From UBA935 sp031555615 (GTDB lineage Bacteria > Bacillota > Clostridia > Lachnospirales > Lachnospiraceae): a stretch of 17,518 nucleotides of DNA. The stretch is from assembly GCA_031555615.1 (NCBI GenBank), contig JAVBUF010000115.1:1-17518 (forward strand), read 5' to 3'. Made by a program: the position numbers and the translations under genes. Below are positions 1-7,570 of the stretch, in pieces (within the stretch, counting starts at the first letter, position 1; each line of letters starts with the position of its first letter). Under the pieces are notes generated by a model that was given only the letters and a program-made list of their open reading frames with translations, made no database searches and was not told the DNA's origin.

Positions 1-1110
1 TTTTCCGAAATCACAAACCAGTTCATAATTAAATCTTCCCGAAAGATCCCCTACCGTTTCTGCCGTTATTTGCAGATCACCGTTTTTTCCGATCAGGGTT
101 ACCGGATCACCTTCACACACATCCGCAACTTCGGTTACATCCACCATCATCTGATCCATACAGATCCGCCCCACGATAGGAGCTTTTTGCCCTCTGATCA
201 GAACAAATCCTTTATTGGATAAGCTGCGGGGGTACCCGTCACCATATCCCACCGGTATGGTTGCAATTCTGGTTCTTTGCCGGGTTATGTAGGTTCCGCC
301 ATAGCTTACCGGCACACCGGCTTCCACCTCCTTCAACATGACAATCGTACTTTGAAAAGACAGGGCCGGAACCAGCTTCACATTCTCTTTGCTAACCTCA
401 TCGGAAGGCCATAAACCGTACAGCGATATGCCTGCACGGACCGCATCCATATTGGCATTTTTCATGTCAATGATACCGGCACTGTTGGAGCAATGCTGCA
501 ATGGAATTTTGTATTGCAGATCTTTTTCGATTCCATCCACAAATCGCCGAAACTGACTTAATTGCTCTTCCGCACCGGATTTATCTCTTTCATCGGCCTT
601 AGCGAAATGAGTAAAAATCCCTTCCAGACAAAGGTTTTCTGTCCGCAGCACCTTCTTTACATAGGTCAGGCCGTTATCATCGGGAGAAATACCCAGTCTG
701 GTCATCCCGGTATCTACCTTTATATGCACACCAGCTGTGGCATTCAGCCGTCCCGCACATTCCGAAAGCTGGTCAAGGGTATCCTCTCTGAAGACCGTGA
801 TATCAATCTGTTCTTTGATCAGCTGCTCATAAGCATAAGGAAAGGTATAGCCTAAAACCAACAAGGGTTTTCTGATTCCGCTGTTCCGTAAAATAAAGGC
901 TTCTTCGGCTGTGGCTACCGCAAACCCATAGATGCAGTCCATCCCCTCCAGCTCTTTTCCGATGGGAACGGCTCCATGTCCGTAGCCGTCGGCCTTGATC
1001 ACTGCAATAATACCGGTCCGGGGACTGATATTTTTCTTCATATTTAAAACATTACTTCGGATGGCATCTAAATCTACTTGAATATAACCTCTTTGGTAAT
1101 TTTCCTTCAT
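1..1110 (-). CDS. alr: Alanine racemase, C-terminus cut off by the window edge
   Basis: PLP-dependent racemase that converts L-alanine to D-alanine for peptidoglycan. It is open to base 1 without a stop; 370 codons are present, and relatives run roughly 375-390, so only the last few residues are missing. Seen in the translation: the PLP-lysine motif AVIKADGYGHG with K39, KVDTGMTRLG around 131-140 (R138), HCSNSAG at 206-212, and the second catalytic tyrosine in VSYGGTY (Y270), then GRICMDQMMVDVT at 314-326. The start ATG (1108-1110) has GGAGGA seven bases upstream. It overlaps the stop of nnrDE by four bases (ATGA), so the two are probably translationally coupled in one transcript. No signal peptide or membrane segment; cytoplasmic. 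Confidence 0.96.
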   Translation of the reverse strand, partial: MKENYQRGYIQVDLDAIRSNVLNMKKNISPRTGIIAVIKADGYGHGAVPIGKELEGMDCIYGFAVATAEEAFILRNSGIRKPLLVLGYTFPYAYEQLIKEQIDITVFREDTLDQLSECAGRLNATAGVHIKVDTGMTRLGISPDDNGLTYVKKVLRTENLCLEGIFTHFAKADERDKSGAEEQLSQFRRFVDGIEKDLQYKIPLQHCSNSAGIIDMKNANMDAVRAGISLYGLWPSDEVSKENVKLVPALSFQSTIVMLKEVEAGVPVSYGGTYITRQRTRIATIPVGYGDGYPRSLSNKGFVLIRGQKAPIVGRICMDQMMVDVTEVADVCEGDPVTLIGKNGDLQITAETVGDLSGRFNYELVCDFGK

Positions 1111-2645
1111 AATTGTTCCTCCGCCTGCTGCAATATAACCGGTACTGCTTCGGCAATATCCGTAGCAATTACACCATACTGGCTTTTTTCCCCGGCCGCA
1201 TAATCCCCTGCCAGACCATGAAGATGAACCCCCAGACAGGCCGCTTCAAAGGCCTCCATGCCCTGTGCCAGCAGTCCGCCGATGATTCCGGCCAGAACAT
1301 CACCGCTTCCGGCTGTGGCCATGCCACTGTTGCCTGATGTATTCAAATAAGCTTCCTTCCTGGCCGCCTCACAAATATAAGTCCGGGCATCCTTGCTGAC
1401 CATAACGCATTGCAGCTTTGCCGCCATTTCTCTGGATACCGAAAAGTCGGCTGCCTTGGCTTCCGCAATACTGCAGCCCGCCAATCCGGCCAGCTCTCCC
1501 ATGTGAGGTGTCAGCACGACCTTTCTTTCCTTTTGAGCCGAAAGTAACCGGCACAATTCCTCATGGCTGCTCAGTAAATTGATCCCATCGGCATCCATTA
1601 CCAGCGGCAGGCTGCTTTCCCCAATGACCGTCTGTAACAGAGCTTCCCCTTGGGGGGTCTTGCCCAGTCCCGGGCCGATGACAATGCAGTCAGCCCATTG
1701 CATATCTGCTTTCAACTGATCTCTCAGCCGCGCCAGGGCATCTTTCTCTTCCGCGGAATCGTAAATGGTTATCATTGCTTCGGGCAAGGCTTCCTGCAAA
1801 ATAATGCGATTGGATTCATGAGTCAGGATTTTCACCATTCCGGCACCCGAACGTAAGCACCCGCGTCCGGCCAGCTCACAGGCTCCGGCCATATATTGCT
1901 GTCCGGCAATAATTAAGACCTTGCCAAAGGTTCCTTTATTACCGCTTTGATCTCTGAAAGGCATCCGAAGGTCTTCGATGCCGCTGTAAGTAAACAATAA
2001 AGGACTTTCCTGCTGAAAACTATGGGAAGTGATGCCGATATCCCGGATCACCACTTCACCGGAAAAGCCCGCCCCGGGATATAAAAAATGGCCTCTTTTG
2101 GCAAATCCGTAGGTAACTGTCAAGTCAGCCTCTACCGCGCTTCCCTGCACCGCTCCTGTACCGGCATGAATTCCGGAGGGAATATCCACACTGACAACAA
2201 AGGTATTTTTCATCCTGTTTATGTCCGCTATTACCTCTTCGTATTCCCCGGAAACTCCTCTGGTGAGGCCAATCCCCAGGAGGGCATCTATTACAATATC
2301 ATATTCTGTCTTTTCTATTTTGCTCTGAATTGGAAAACCATATTTTTCTAAAATTGCAATTTGCCTGCTTGTTTCCCTGCTGCATTTTTCCTTTTTGCCC
2401 ATCAGTACAAAGGTAACAGCCTGTCCTGCCAGAGCCATGATCCGTCCGATTGCCAGTCCGTCACCGCCATTATTTCCGCAGCCCGCCACCACTAAAATGC
2501 GGTGATGGCCCGGCTTCCTTTTATTGATTTCTTCGACTGTACAAAGCGCTGCTCGTTCCATCAGAACCAGCGCTTCCATTCCAAACCCTTCGATGGTATT
2601 TATGTCATACTGCTTCATTTCCTGTTCCGTTACCAAATACTTCAT
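1107..2645 (-). CDS. nnr: Bifunctional NAD(P)H-hydrate epimerase / ADP-dependent NAD(P)H-hydrate dehydratase
   Basis: Metabolite-repair enzyme of 512 residues. The N-terminal YjeF_N half (about 1-215) epimerises damaged NAD(P)HX; the C-terminal ribokinase-like half (about 225-512) dehydrates it back to NAD(P)H using ADP. Seen: GCGNNGGDGL at 55-64, DALLGIGLTR at 120-129 and SVDIPSGI at 152-159 in the epimerase half; NKGTFGKVLIIAG from 236, a TPHMGELAGL motif, and ATAGSGDVLAG (GSGD at 446-449) in the kinase-fold half. Both halves look complete, matching the usual fused length of about 500. The start ATG is preceded by AAGGAGAG, with rather long spacing. Its TGA overlaps the alr ATG, a pairing common in Firmicutes. 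A terminator-like hairpin lies just upstream, so it may have its own promoter or depend on read-through from rex. Confidence 0.96.
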   Translation of the reverse strand: MKYLVTEQEMKQYDINTIEGFGMEALVLMERAALCTVEEINKRKPGHHRILVVAGCGNNGGDGLAIGRIMALAGQAVTFVLMGKKEKCSRETSRQIAILEKYGFPIQSKIEKTEYDIVIDALLGIGLTRGVSGEYEEVIADINRMKNTFVVSVDIPSGIHAGTGAVQGSAVEADLTVTYGFAKRGHFLYPGAGFSGEVVIRDIGITSHSFQQESPLLFTYSGIEDLRMPFRDQSGNKGTFGKVLIIAGQQYMAGACELAGRGCLRSGAGMVKILTHESNRIILQEALPEAMITIYDSAEEKDALARLRDQLKADMQWADCIVIGPGLGKTPQGEALLQTVIGESSLPLVMDADGINLLSSHEELCRLLSAQKERKVVLTPHMGELAGLAGCSIAEAKAADFSVSREMAAKLQCVMVSKDARTYICEAARKEAYLNTSGNSGMATAGSGDVLAGIIGGLLAQGMEAFEAACLGVHLHGLAGDYAAGEKSQYGVIATDIAEAVPVILQQAEEQL

Positions 2646-2673
2646 CGTTCAAGCTCTCCTTCATACTCTTTAA

Positions 2674-2709
2674 AAATGCGCCATAACCGGAATTGGTTCT
2701 GACGCATTT
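2674..2709 (-). terminator. Terminator-like hairpin after the rex/coiled-coil pair
   Basis: On the minus strand AAATGCG (2703-2709) pairs with CGCATTT (2674-2680), and an inner AACC/GGTT stem closes the middle. A run of Ts follows (TTTTT before AAAG). It begins at the stop codon of the coiled-coil gene and precedes nnrDE by about 30 bases, so it probably ends or attenuates the rex transcript. Confidence 0.6.
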
Positions 2710-3370
2710 ATTTCTTTTCCTCCGGTTTGACCTCTTCCTTCTTTTCAGGTGTCAGGGAAGGCCGCTTTATCTCCGGTATGTATTTCATATCAAATATTTC
2801 AATTACTTCGGCACCAAATATATTATGCATATAAGTATAAAGCTCATTAGTCATAATTTCCTTTTCCTGTTTCCTAATGAGCTTTTTCTTCAGTTCTATC
2901 CTGATCTCGGTAATCCACTGAGCGATTTCTTCAGCCTCGGCTGTATTATTCTTGATCCGCTCATAGCAGATTTCCATAGTCAGCAGCATCAGTTGGTAAT
3001 TCACTGCATCGATCTGTTTCGGCAGCTCCATCAGTTCATCCTGATAAGCCTCCATTTTTTCATTGCAATCATTGATCAGGCGTTTATTGTCGGCCATTTT
3101 TTTCTCGGTCCGGGCATTTCCCTGTTCCAGCTCTTCGGCTGACTCCATGATCTCATCCATCAGTTTCTTTTTCAGACGTTTGATCTCCTTGGTTTCGGTA
3201 GTGAGTTTTCCCTGCCGCTTGACCAGTTCATTCAGTTCATCCTCTAACTTCTTGATCTGAGGATTGGGCTCAATTTGGGTAAATAATTTATGCCACTTAT
3301 TATCCAGTGTCAGCACCGGTATCTTCTTGCCCGCCAGTGCCGGTTTAAATACATCATCCGTTCTCGACAT
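2708..3370 (-). CDS. Conserved coiled-coil protein of unknown function, downstream of rex
   Basis: A 220-residue soluble protein; I cannot assign a function. Seen: a short N-terminal block (about 1-35, with the core KKIPVLTLDNKWHKLF), then long heptad-like, highly charged helices at about 36-125 (E/K/L rich), a second helical region to about 175, a more hydrophobic patch NIFGAEVIEIFDM at 183-195, and a Lys/Glu/Pro-rich tail. No signal peptide or membrane helix. I chose the ATG at 3370 because GAGGGAG lies directly upstream of it; an in-frame ATG at 3388 has no ribosome binding site and would lie further inside rex. It overlaps the 3' end of rex by 17 bases, so it is cotranscribed with rex and probably translationally coupled. 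Proteins of this type next to rex are familiar to me from clostridial genomes (recollection, not checked). Confidence 0.85.
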   Translation of the reverse strand: MSRTDDVFKPALAGKKIPVLTLDNKWHKLFTQIEPNPQIKKLEDELNELVKRQGKLTTETKEIKRLKKKLMDEIMESAEELEQGNARTEKKMADNKRLINDCNEKMEAYQDELMELPKQIDAVNYQLMLLTMEICYERIKNNTAEAEEIAQWITEIRIELKKKLIRKQEKEIMTNELYTYMHNIFGAEVIEIFDMKYIPEIKRPSLTPEKKEEVKPEEKK

Positions 3371-4010
3371 AACTCCCTCGATTCTCATATCGGTTAATGT
3401 TGTAGGATAACTTCATCAGACTGTCAGAAAGATGGACGTTCTCCACCTGGATTTCTTCCGGTACATTTAAATCCACATGGGCGAAATTCCATATTGCTTT
3501 GATGCCTTCCTTTACCAGTGTCTCCGCCACAATAACGGCACTGTCCTTGGGAATGGTCAACACGGCAATATCAATATTATTCTCTCTGATAAAGTCGCCT
3601 ATCTGCTCCATCGGCTGCACTTCCATATCTCTGATTTTCTTTCCGTGCAATGCCGGATTCTTATCAAAGATACCTAAGAACATAAAGCCCCTTCGCTCAA
3701 AGTTCATGTAGTTGGCAAGCGCCTGCCCCAAGTTGCCTGCCCCGATAATAATCAAATGATGTTTCTTATAAAGACCCAGTATTTTACCGATTTCCTCGTA
3801 AAGATACTCCACCTTATAACCATAGCCCTGCTGTCCAAAACCGCCAAAATTATTAAAATCCTGTCTGATCTGTGACGCCGTAACTTTCATGATATCGCTT
3901 AACTCTTGTGAAGATACCCGTTCTATCCCCTGATCCTTCAGTTCTCCCAGATATCTGAAATATCTTGGTAAACGGCTGATAACTGCCTGTGAAATTTCTT
4001 TTACATCCAT
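3354..4010 (-). CDS. rex: Redox-sensing transcriptional repressor Rex
   Basis: Rex senses the NADH/NAD+ ratio and represses fermentation and respiration genes when NADH is low. Seen (numbering from the ATG at 4010): an N-terminal winged helix, about 1-75, with QAVISRLPRYFRYL, VTASQIRQDFNNFGGFGQQGYGY and the recognition-helix pattern SQIRQDF; then a Rossmann NAD-binding domain with IIGAGNLGQA, FDKNP, and VLTIPK; and a C-terminal swapped helix. With this start it is 218 residues, close to the family norm of about 210-215. An in-frame ATG at 4034 would give 226; neither start has a strong ribosome binding site, so the choice rests on family length and the usual start just before EISQAVI. Transcribed from a perfect consensus promoter at 4061-4089. 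No classical Rex box (TTGTTAA-N4-TTAACAA) is visible in its own upstream region. Confidence 0.95.
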   Translation of the reverse strand: MDVKEISQAVISRLPRYFRYLGELKDQGIERVSSQELSDIMKVTASQIRQDFNNFGGFGQQGYGYKVEYLYEEIGKILGLYKKHHLIIIGAGNLGQALANYMNFERRGFMFLGIFDKNPALHGKKIRDMEVQPMEQIGDFIRENNIDIAVLTIPKDSAVIVAETLVKEGIKAIWNFAHVDLNVPEEIQVENVHLSDSLMKLSYNINRYENRGSYVENG

Positions 4011-4060
4011 TTTCTCTGTACCCCACAATGTCATTCTTAACCACGTATATCTATTTACTT

Positions 4061-4089
4061 ATTATATAAGACCGTTAAAATAATGTCAA
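4061..4089 (-). promoter_or_regulatory. Consensus sigma-A promoter of rex
   Basis: Read on the minus strand: TTGACA (4084-4089), a 17-base spacer, then TATAAT (4061-4066). Both boxes match the consensus at every position. Transcription would start near 4054, 20 bases before the ATG at 4034 and 44 before the ATG at 4010. Confidence 0.8.
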
Positions 4090-4097
4090 TTGACATT
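4082..4097. promoter_or_regulatory. Perfect 16-bp palindrome holding both divergent -35 boxes
   Basis: AATGTCAATTGACATT reads the same on both strands. It contains TTGACA on each strand (4084-4089 minus, 4090-4095 plus), so the rex and ABC-F promoters have adjoining -35 boxes. It may be an operator for a dimeric regulator, or simply the result of two consensus -35 boxes placed back to back. Confidence 0.6.
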
Positions 4098-4118
4098 CTC
4101 CAAACTCCCCTGTAAACT
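4090..4118 (+). promoter_or_regulatory. Probable promoter of the ABC-F gene
   Basis: TTGACA at 4090-4095, a 17-base spacer, then TAAACT (4113-4118), a 4/6 match to the -10 consensus. The -35 is perfect but the -10 is weak, so this promoter should be weaker than the one for rex unless helped by a regulator. Confidence 0.5.
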
Positions 4119-4163
4119 GTTATTGGCATATTAGCCAGTGAACAGTAGCAGAAAGAGGAAGAT

Positions 4164-6080
4164 ATGATGTTATTATCCTGTCAAAATATAAATAAAGCTT
4201 TTTTGGAAAAGAAAATACTGCAAAATGTTTCCTTTCACATTGAAGATTATGATAAAGCTGCGATTGTCGGTATCAATGGCGCGGGCAAGACTACCCTGCT
4301 GCGAATTATCGTAGGGGAACTGGCTGCCGATGAGGGACTGACGGTGTTGTCCAAAGGCAAAACCTTGGGTTATCTTTCCCAGATACAGGCGGTAAACGGC
4401 GCAAATACGATTTACGAAGAATTGCTGTCGGTTAAAATGGAGCTGATCCAGTTGGAAAAACAGATTCGTGCTGTGGAACTGCAGATGAAAGATGCCAAGG
4501 GCAGTGATCTGGAACAGTTGCTGGCCACATACGCCCGGCTGACTCATGATTTTGAATTTGCCGACGGATATGCTTATAAAAGTGAGCTGACAGGGGTTCT
4601 TAAAGGATTGGGCTTTGCTGAAGAGGAATTTGACAAGCCGGTGGATACCCTTTCCGGAGGACAAAAAACCCGGGTGGCATTAGGCAAGCTGCTGCTGCAG
4701 AAACCGGATTTGATTATTCTGGATGAGCCCACCAACCATTTAGACATGTCTTCCATCAGCTGGCTGGAAACCTATCTGCTGAATTATAAAGGGGCTGTGT
4801 TGATTGTTTCCCATGACCGTTACTTTTTAGATCGGATTGCCAATAAGGTGATTGAGCTGGACAATACCAAGGCCACTGTTTTCAGCGGTAATTATTCCGA
4901 CTATGCGGTAAAAAAGGAACAGCTTCGGACGGCCGAACTGAAAGCTTATCTGAATCAGCAGCAGGAAATCCGGCACCAGGAGGAAGTCATCGCCAAGTTA
5001 AAGTCCTTTAACCGGGAAAAGTCCATTAGGCGGGCAGAATCTCGGGAAAAAATGTTAGATAAGATCGAAGTGCTGGATAAGCCGGTGGAGATTCGAAGTG
5101 ATATCCATATGGAACTGCATCCTTCCTGTACCAGCGGTAATGATGTACTGCATATGGAAGAGCTGGCCAAGTCTTTTGATGCTCTCACGCTGTTTCATCA
5201 TGTTAATCTGGATATTAAGCGGGGAGAACACGTGGCGATTATCGGGGATAACGGTACCGGTAAAACCACCCTGCTGAAAATCCTGAACGGGGTGCTGCCC
5301 GCCGATTACGGTTCCTTTACTTTGGGAACTAACGTACATATCGGTTATTATGATCAGGAGCATCATGTCCTGCATATGGAAAAAACGCTTTTTGAAGAAA
5401 TATCCGACACCTATCCTGCTATGACCAATACAGAGATCCGCAATATATTGGCGGCCTTTCTTTTTACCGGTGATGATGTCTTTAAGCGGATCAAGGATCT
5501 GAGCGGCGGGGAACGAGGCCGGGTATCGCTGGCCAAGCTGATGCTTTCGGAATCCAACTTTTTGATTTTGGACGAGCCCACCAATCACCTGGATATCTTG
5601 TCCAAGGAAATCCTGGAAGGCGCCCTGAACCGCTATACCGGCACAATCCTTTATGTGTCCCACGATCGTTATTTTATCAATAAGACAGCTACCCGGATTC
5701 TCGATCTGGTTGACCGGCAATTTGTAAATTACATCGGTAATTATGATTATTATCTGGAGAAAAAGGATACTATGACAGCCACTATCTCCACTGCTACTTC
5801 GACTTCTATATCTGATAAAGGTGATTCGGAAGCCAAGCAGGATTATATCGCCAGGAAAGAACAACAGGCTCAGGCTCGGAAGAAAGAAAATGCCCTGAAA
5901 CGGCTGGAAGCTCAGATTGAGGAGTTGGAAAAGCGGATGACGGAGATTGAGGAAAAAATGCTTTTACCGGAACTGGCTACCAATGTGGCGGAGTTGGTAA
6001 AGCTGTCGGATGAAAAAACCGGTATTGAGGGCGAGTTGGAAGAATTATATGAAAAATGGGAGGAAGCAGCTATCCTTTAA
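4164..6080 (+). CDS. ABC-F family ATPase (YdiF/Uup-like ribosome-associated protein)
   Basis: A 638-residue protein with two ABC ATPase domains and no membrane segments; ABC-F proteins act on ribosomes rather than as transporters. Domain 1: Walker A GINGAGKT at 36-43, LSGGQ at 163-167, Walker B and the family motif IILDEPTNHLD at 184-194. A charged helical linker (about 250-300), corresponding to the P-site tRNA interaction motif, joins it to domain 2: Walker A GDNGTGKT at 361-368, LSGGE at 446-450, LILDEPTNHLD at 467-477. The C-terminal 60 or so residues are a coiled coil (QARKKENALKRLEAQIEELE), as in YdiF/Uup. Length matches B. subtilis YdiF (about 640). Two ATGs in a row (4164 and 4167) follow AGAGGAAG. 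It is the only plus-strand gene, divergent from rex, with its own terminator. Whether it gives antibiotic protection or has a housekeeping role cannot be told from motifs; nothing here favours resistance. Confidence 0.93.
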   Translation: MMLLSCQNINKAFLEKKILQNVSFHIEDYDKAAIVGINGAGKTTLLRIIVGELAADEGLTVLSKGKTLGYLSQIQAVNGANTIYEELLSVKMELIQLEKQIRAVELQMKDAKGSDLEQLLATYARLTHDFEFADGYAYKSELTGVLKGLGFAEEEFDKPVDTLSGGQKTRVALGKLLLQKPDLIILDEPTNHLDMSSISWLETYLLNYKGAVLIVSHDRYFLDRIANKVIELDNTKATVFSGNYSDYAVKKEQLRTAELKAYLNQQQEIRHQEEVIAKLKSFNREKSIRRAESREKMLDKIEVLDKPVEIRSDIHMELHPSCTSGNDVLHMEELAKSFDALTLFHHVNLDIKRGEHVAIIGDNGTGKTTLLKILNGVLPADYGSFTLGTNVHIGYYDQEHHVLHMEKTLFEEISDTYPAMTNTEIRNILAAFLFTGDDVFKRIKDLSGGERGRVSLAKLMLSESNFLILDEPTNHLDILSKEILEGALNRYTGTILYVSHDRYFINKTATRILDLVDRQFVNYIGNYDYYLEKKDTMTATISTATSTSISDKGDSEAKQDYIARKEQQAQARKKENALKRLEAQIEELEKRMTEIEEKMLLPELATNVAELVKLSDEKTGIEGELEELYEKWEEAAIL

Positions 6081-6115
6081 CCAGCGATACTGCCATCAGT
6101 ACCAGATAAATAGCA

Positions 6116-6289
6116 TCAGACCCCGGCAATCAAAGCGATGTCGGGGTCTATTTTTGTCGTGGTTCTACTTTCGTAGGTAATCCATTCTCTATAATCGTCA
6201 TCACCTTGGTTCCCTCTGCTAACATTAGTTACTTGATATATCATTTTTGCATTTCCATAAGGTGTATTTATTTCATCCTTTACTTCCAT
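6116..6289 (-). other. Possible small ORF or gene remnant (57 codons) between converging terminators
   Basis: An ATG-started frame of 57 residues, beginning MEVKDEINTPYGNAKMIYQV and ending just inside the ABC-F terminator. It has no ribosome binding site: the bases upstream of the ATG are the icd terminator and its T-run. The acidic, fairly natural composition is suggestive, but a frame of this length arises by chance. More likely non-coding, or a relic. Confidence 0.2.
6118..6155 (+). terminator. Rho-independent terminator of the ABC-F gene
   Basis: Stem AGACCCCGGCA (6118-6128) with TGTCGGGGTCT (6139-6149), one G-U pair, followed by ATTTTTG. Lies 37 bases after the ABC-F stop. Confidence 0.9.
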
Positions 6290-6306
6290 GGACTTTGCAC
6301 AATACC

Positions 6307-6333
6307 AAAAAGGCCGCCGATGGCGACCTTTTT
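6307..6333 (-). terminator. Rho-independent terminator of the citrate synthase-gntR-icd operon
   Basis: On the minus strand AAAAAGGTCGCC (6322-6333) pairs with GGCGGCCTTTTT (6307-6318) over a three-base loop, with one T-G wobble. The same stem has a C-A mismatch when read on the plus strand, which supports use by icd, whose stop is 15 bases away. Confidence 0.9.
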
Positions 6334-6348
6334 ACTATATCTTTTTTA

Positions 6349-7554
6349 TTAAATTGCTTCGTATGTTTTTCTTACTTCCTTGATGAAATCAAGACTGTTC
6401 AATACCGATACATCCTTCAAAGTCGTAATCAATGCCAAATCTTTCGTCATCTTTCCGGCTTCAATGGTAGCAAGGGTTGCTTTTTCCAGCTTATCGGCAA
6501 ACTGCTTCAGCTCTGCATTACCATCCAGTTCGCCTCGTTTGCGCAAAGCCCCGGTCCAGGCAAAAATGGTTGCCACCGAATTGGTAGAGGTTTCTTTGCC
6601 CTCCTGATGCTGATAGTAATGTCTCTGCACGGTTCCATGAGCGGCTTCATATTCGTATACACCGGCGGGTGAAACCAGCACGGAGGTCATCATGGCCAGA
6701 GAACCGAATGCCGAAGAAACCATATCGCTCATTACATCGCCATCATAGTTCTTGCAGGCCCAGATAAATCCGCCCTTATCCCGCATCACACGGGCTACGG
6801 CATCATCAATCAGGGTATAGAAATAGGTAATACCGGCAGCGGCAAATTTTTCCTGATATTCGGCTTCATAAATCTCCTGAAAAATATCCTTAAAGGTATG
6901 ATCATACTTTTTGGAAATCGTATCCTTAGTGGCAAACCACAGGTCTTGTTTAGTGTCCAACGCATAGTTAAAGCAAGCCTGGGCAAAGCTTCTGATTGAT
7001 TTTTCGGTATTGTGAACCCCCTGCAAAATACCGGGGCCGGTAAACGTATGGATGGTCTCCCTGATTTCTGTTCCATCCTCAGCCGTATATACCAGTTCGG
7101 CCTTGCCGGGACCGGGAACCTTGATTTCGGTGTTCTTATAAATATCTCCATAAGCATGACGTGCTAAAGTAATGGGGGCCTGCCAGCATTTTACCATGGG
7201 CTGGATACCATTTACCACAATGGGTGCCCGAAAGACCGTACCATCCAGTATGGCTCTGATGGTTCCGTTAGGGCTTTTCCACATTTCTTTCAAATCATAT
7301 TCTGTCATTCTGGCGGCATTGGGGGTAATGGTGGCACATTTAACTGCCACACCATACTTTTTGGTGGCTTCCGCCGAATCTACCGTCACCTGATCATCGG
7401 TCTGATTACGATACTCTAATCCCAAATCATAATATTCTGTTTTCAAATCGATAAATGGCAATAACAATTCATCTTTGATCATTTTCCAGAGAATCCTTGT
7501 CATCTCATCCCCGTCCATCTCCACCAGGGGAGTAGTCATCTTAATCTTATCCAC
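6349..7554 (-). CDS. icd: NADP-dependent isocitrate dehydrogenase (type II, homodimeric)
   Basis: Oxidatively decarboxylates isocitrate to 2-oxoglutarate, making NADPH. It resembles the eukaryote-like homodimeric class rather than E. coli Icd: TPLVEMDGDEMTR near the N-terminus, the substrate loop SPNGTIR (94-100), arginines R109 and R132, the metal-binding NYDGDVMSD region, and AAHGTVQRHYYQHQ, whose Arg-His pair is the NADP+ signature in this class. I chose a GTG start at 7552-7554: GGAGG lies seven bases upstream, family members begin exactly there, and it gives 401 residues, the usual length. An ATG at 7596 would add 14 unlikely residues, lack a ribosome binding site and run into gntR. The gap to gntR is 16 bases and a terminator follows, so it is the last gene of the operon. 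Confidence 0.95.
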   Translation of the reverse strand: MDKIKMTTPLVEMDGDEMTRILWKMIKDELLLPFIDLKTEYYDLGLEYRNQTDDQVTVDSAEATKKYGVAVKCATITPNAARMTEYDLKEMWKSPNGTIRAILDGTVFRAPIVVNGIQPMVKCWQAPITLARHAYGDIYKNTEIKVPGPGKAELVYTAEDGTEIRETIHTFTGPGILQGVHNTEKSIRSFAQACFNYALDTKQDLWFATKDTISKKYDHTFKDIFQEIYEAEYQEKFAAAGITYFYTLIDDAVARVMRDKGGFIWACKNYDGDVMSDMVSSAFGSLAMMTSVLVSPAGVYEYEAAHGTVQRHYYQHQEGKETSTNSVATIFAWTGALRKRGELDGNAELKQFADKLEKATLATIEAGKMTKDLALITTLKDVSVLNSLDFIKEVRKTYEAI

Positions 7555-7570
7555 TTTTATTCCTCCGTTC

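Noticed and set aside
562..855. 97-codon plus-strand frame at the left end
   Set aside because: Antisense to alanine racemase, whose motifs are continuous across the region.
4116..4146. Imperfect hairpin (ACTGTT...AACAGT with inner TGGC/GCCA) before the ABC-F start, considered as an attenuator
   Set aside because: Its left arm overlaps the predicted -10 and would lie mostly upstream of the transcript start; no T-run and no leader peptide.
4035..4163. Classical Rex operator in the rex upstream region
   Set aside because: No TTGTTAA-N4-TTAACAA-like sequence is present; the palindrome found there has a different sequence and is explained by the two -35 boxes.
5055..5864. 269-codon open frame on the minus strand opposite the ABC-F gene
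   Set aside because: It lies wholly antisense to an unmistakable ABC-F gene, has no domain pattern, and its composition is that of a complement of ABC motifs.
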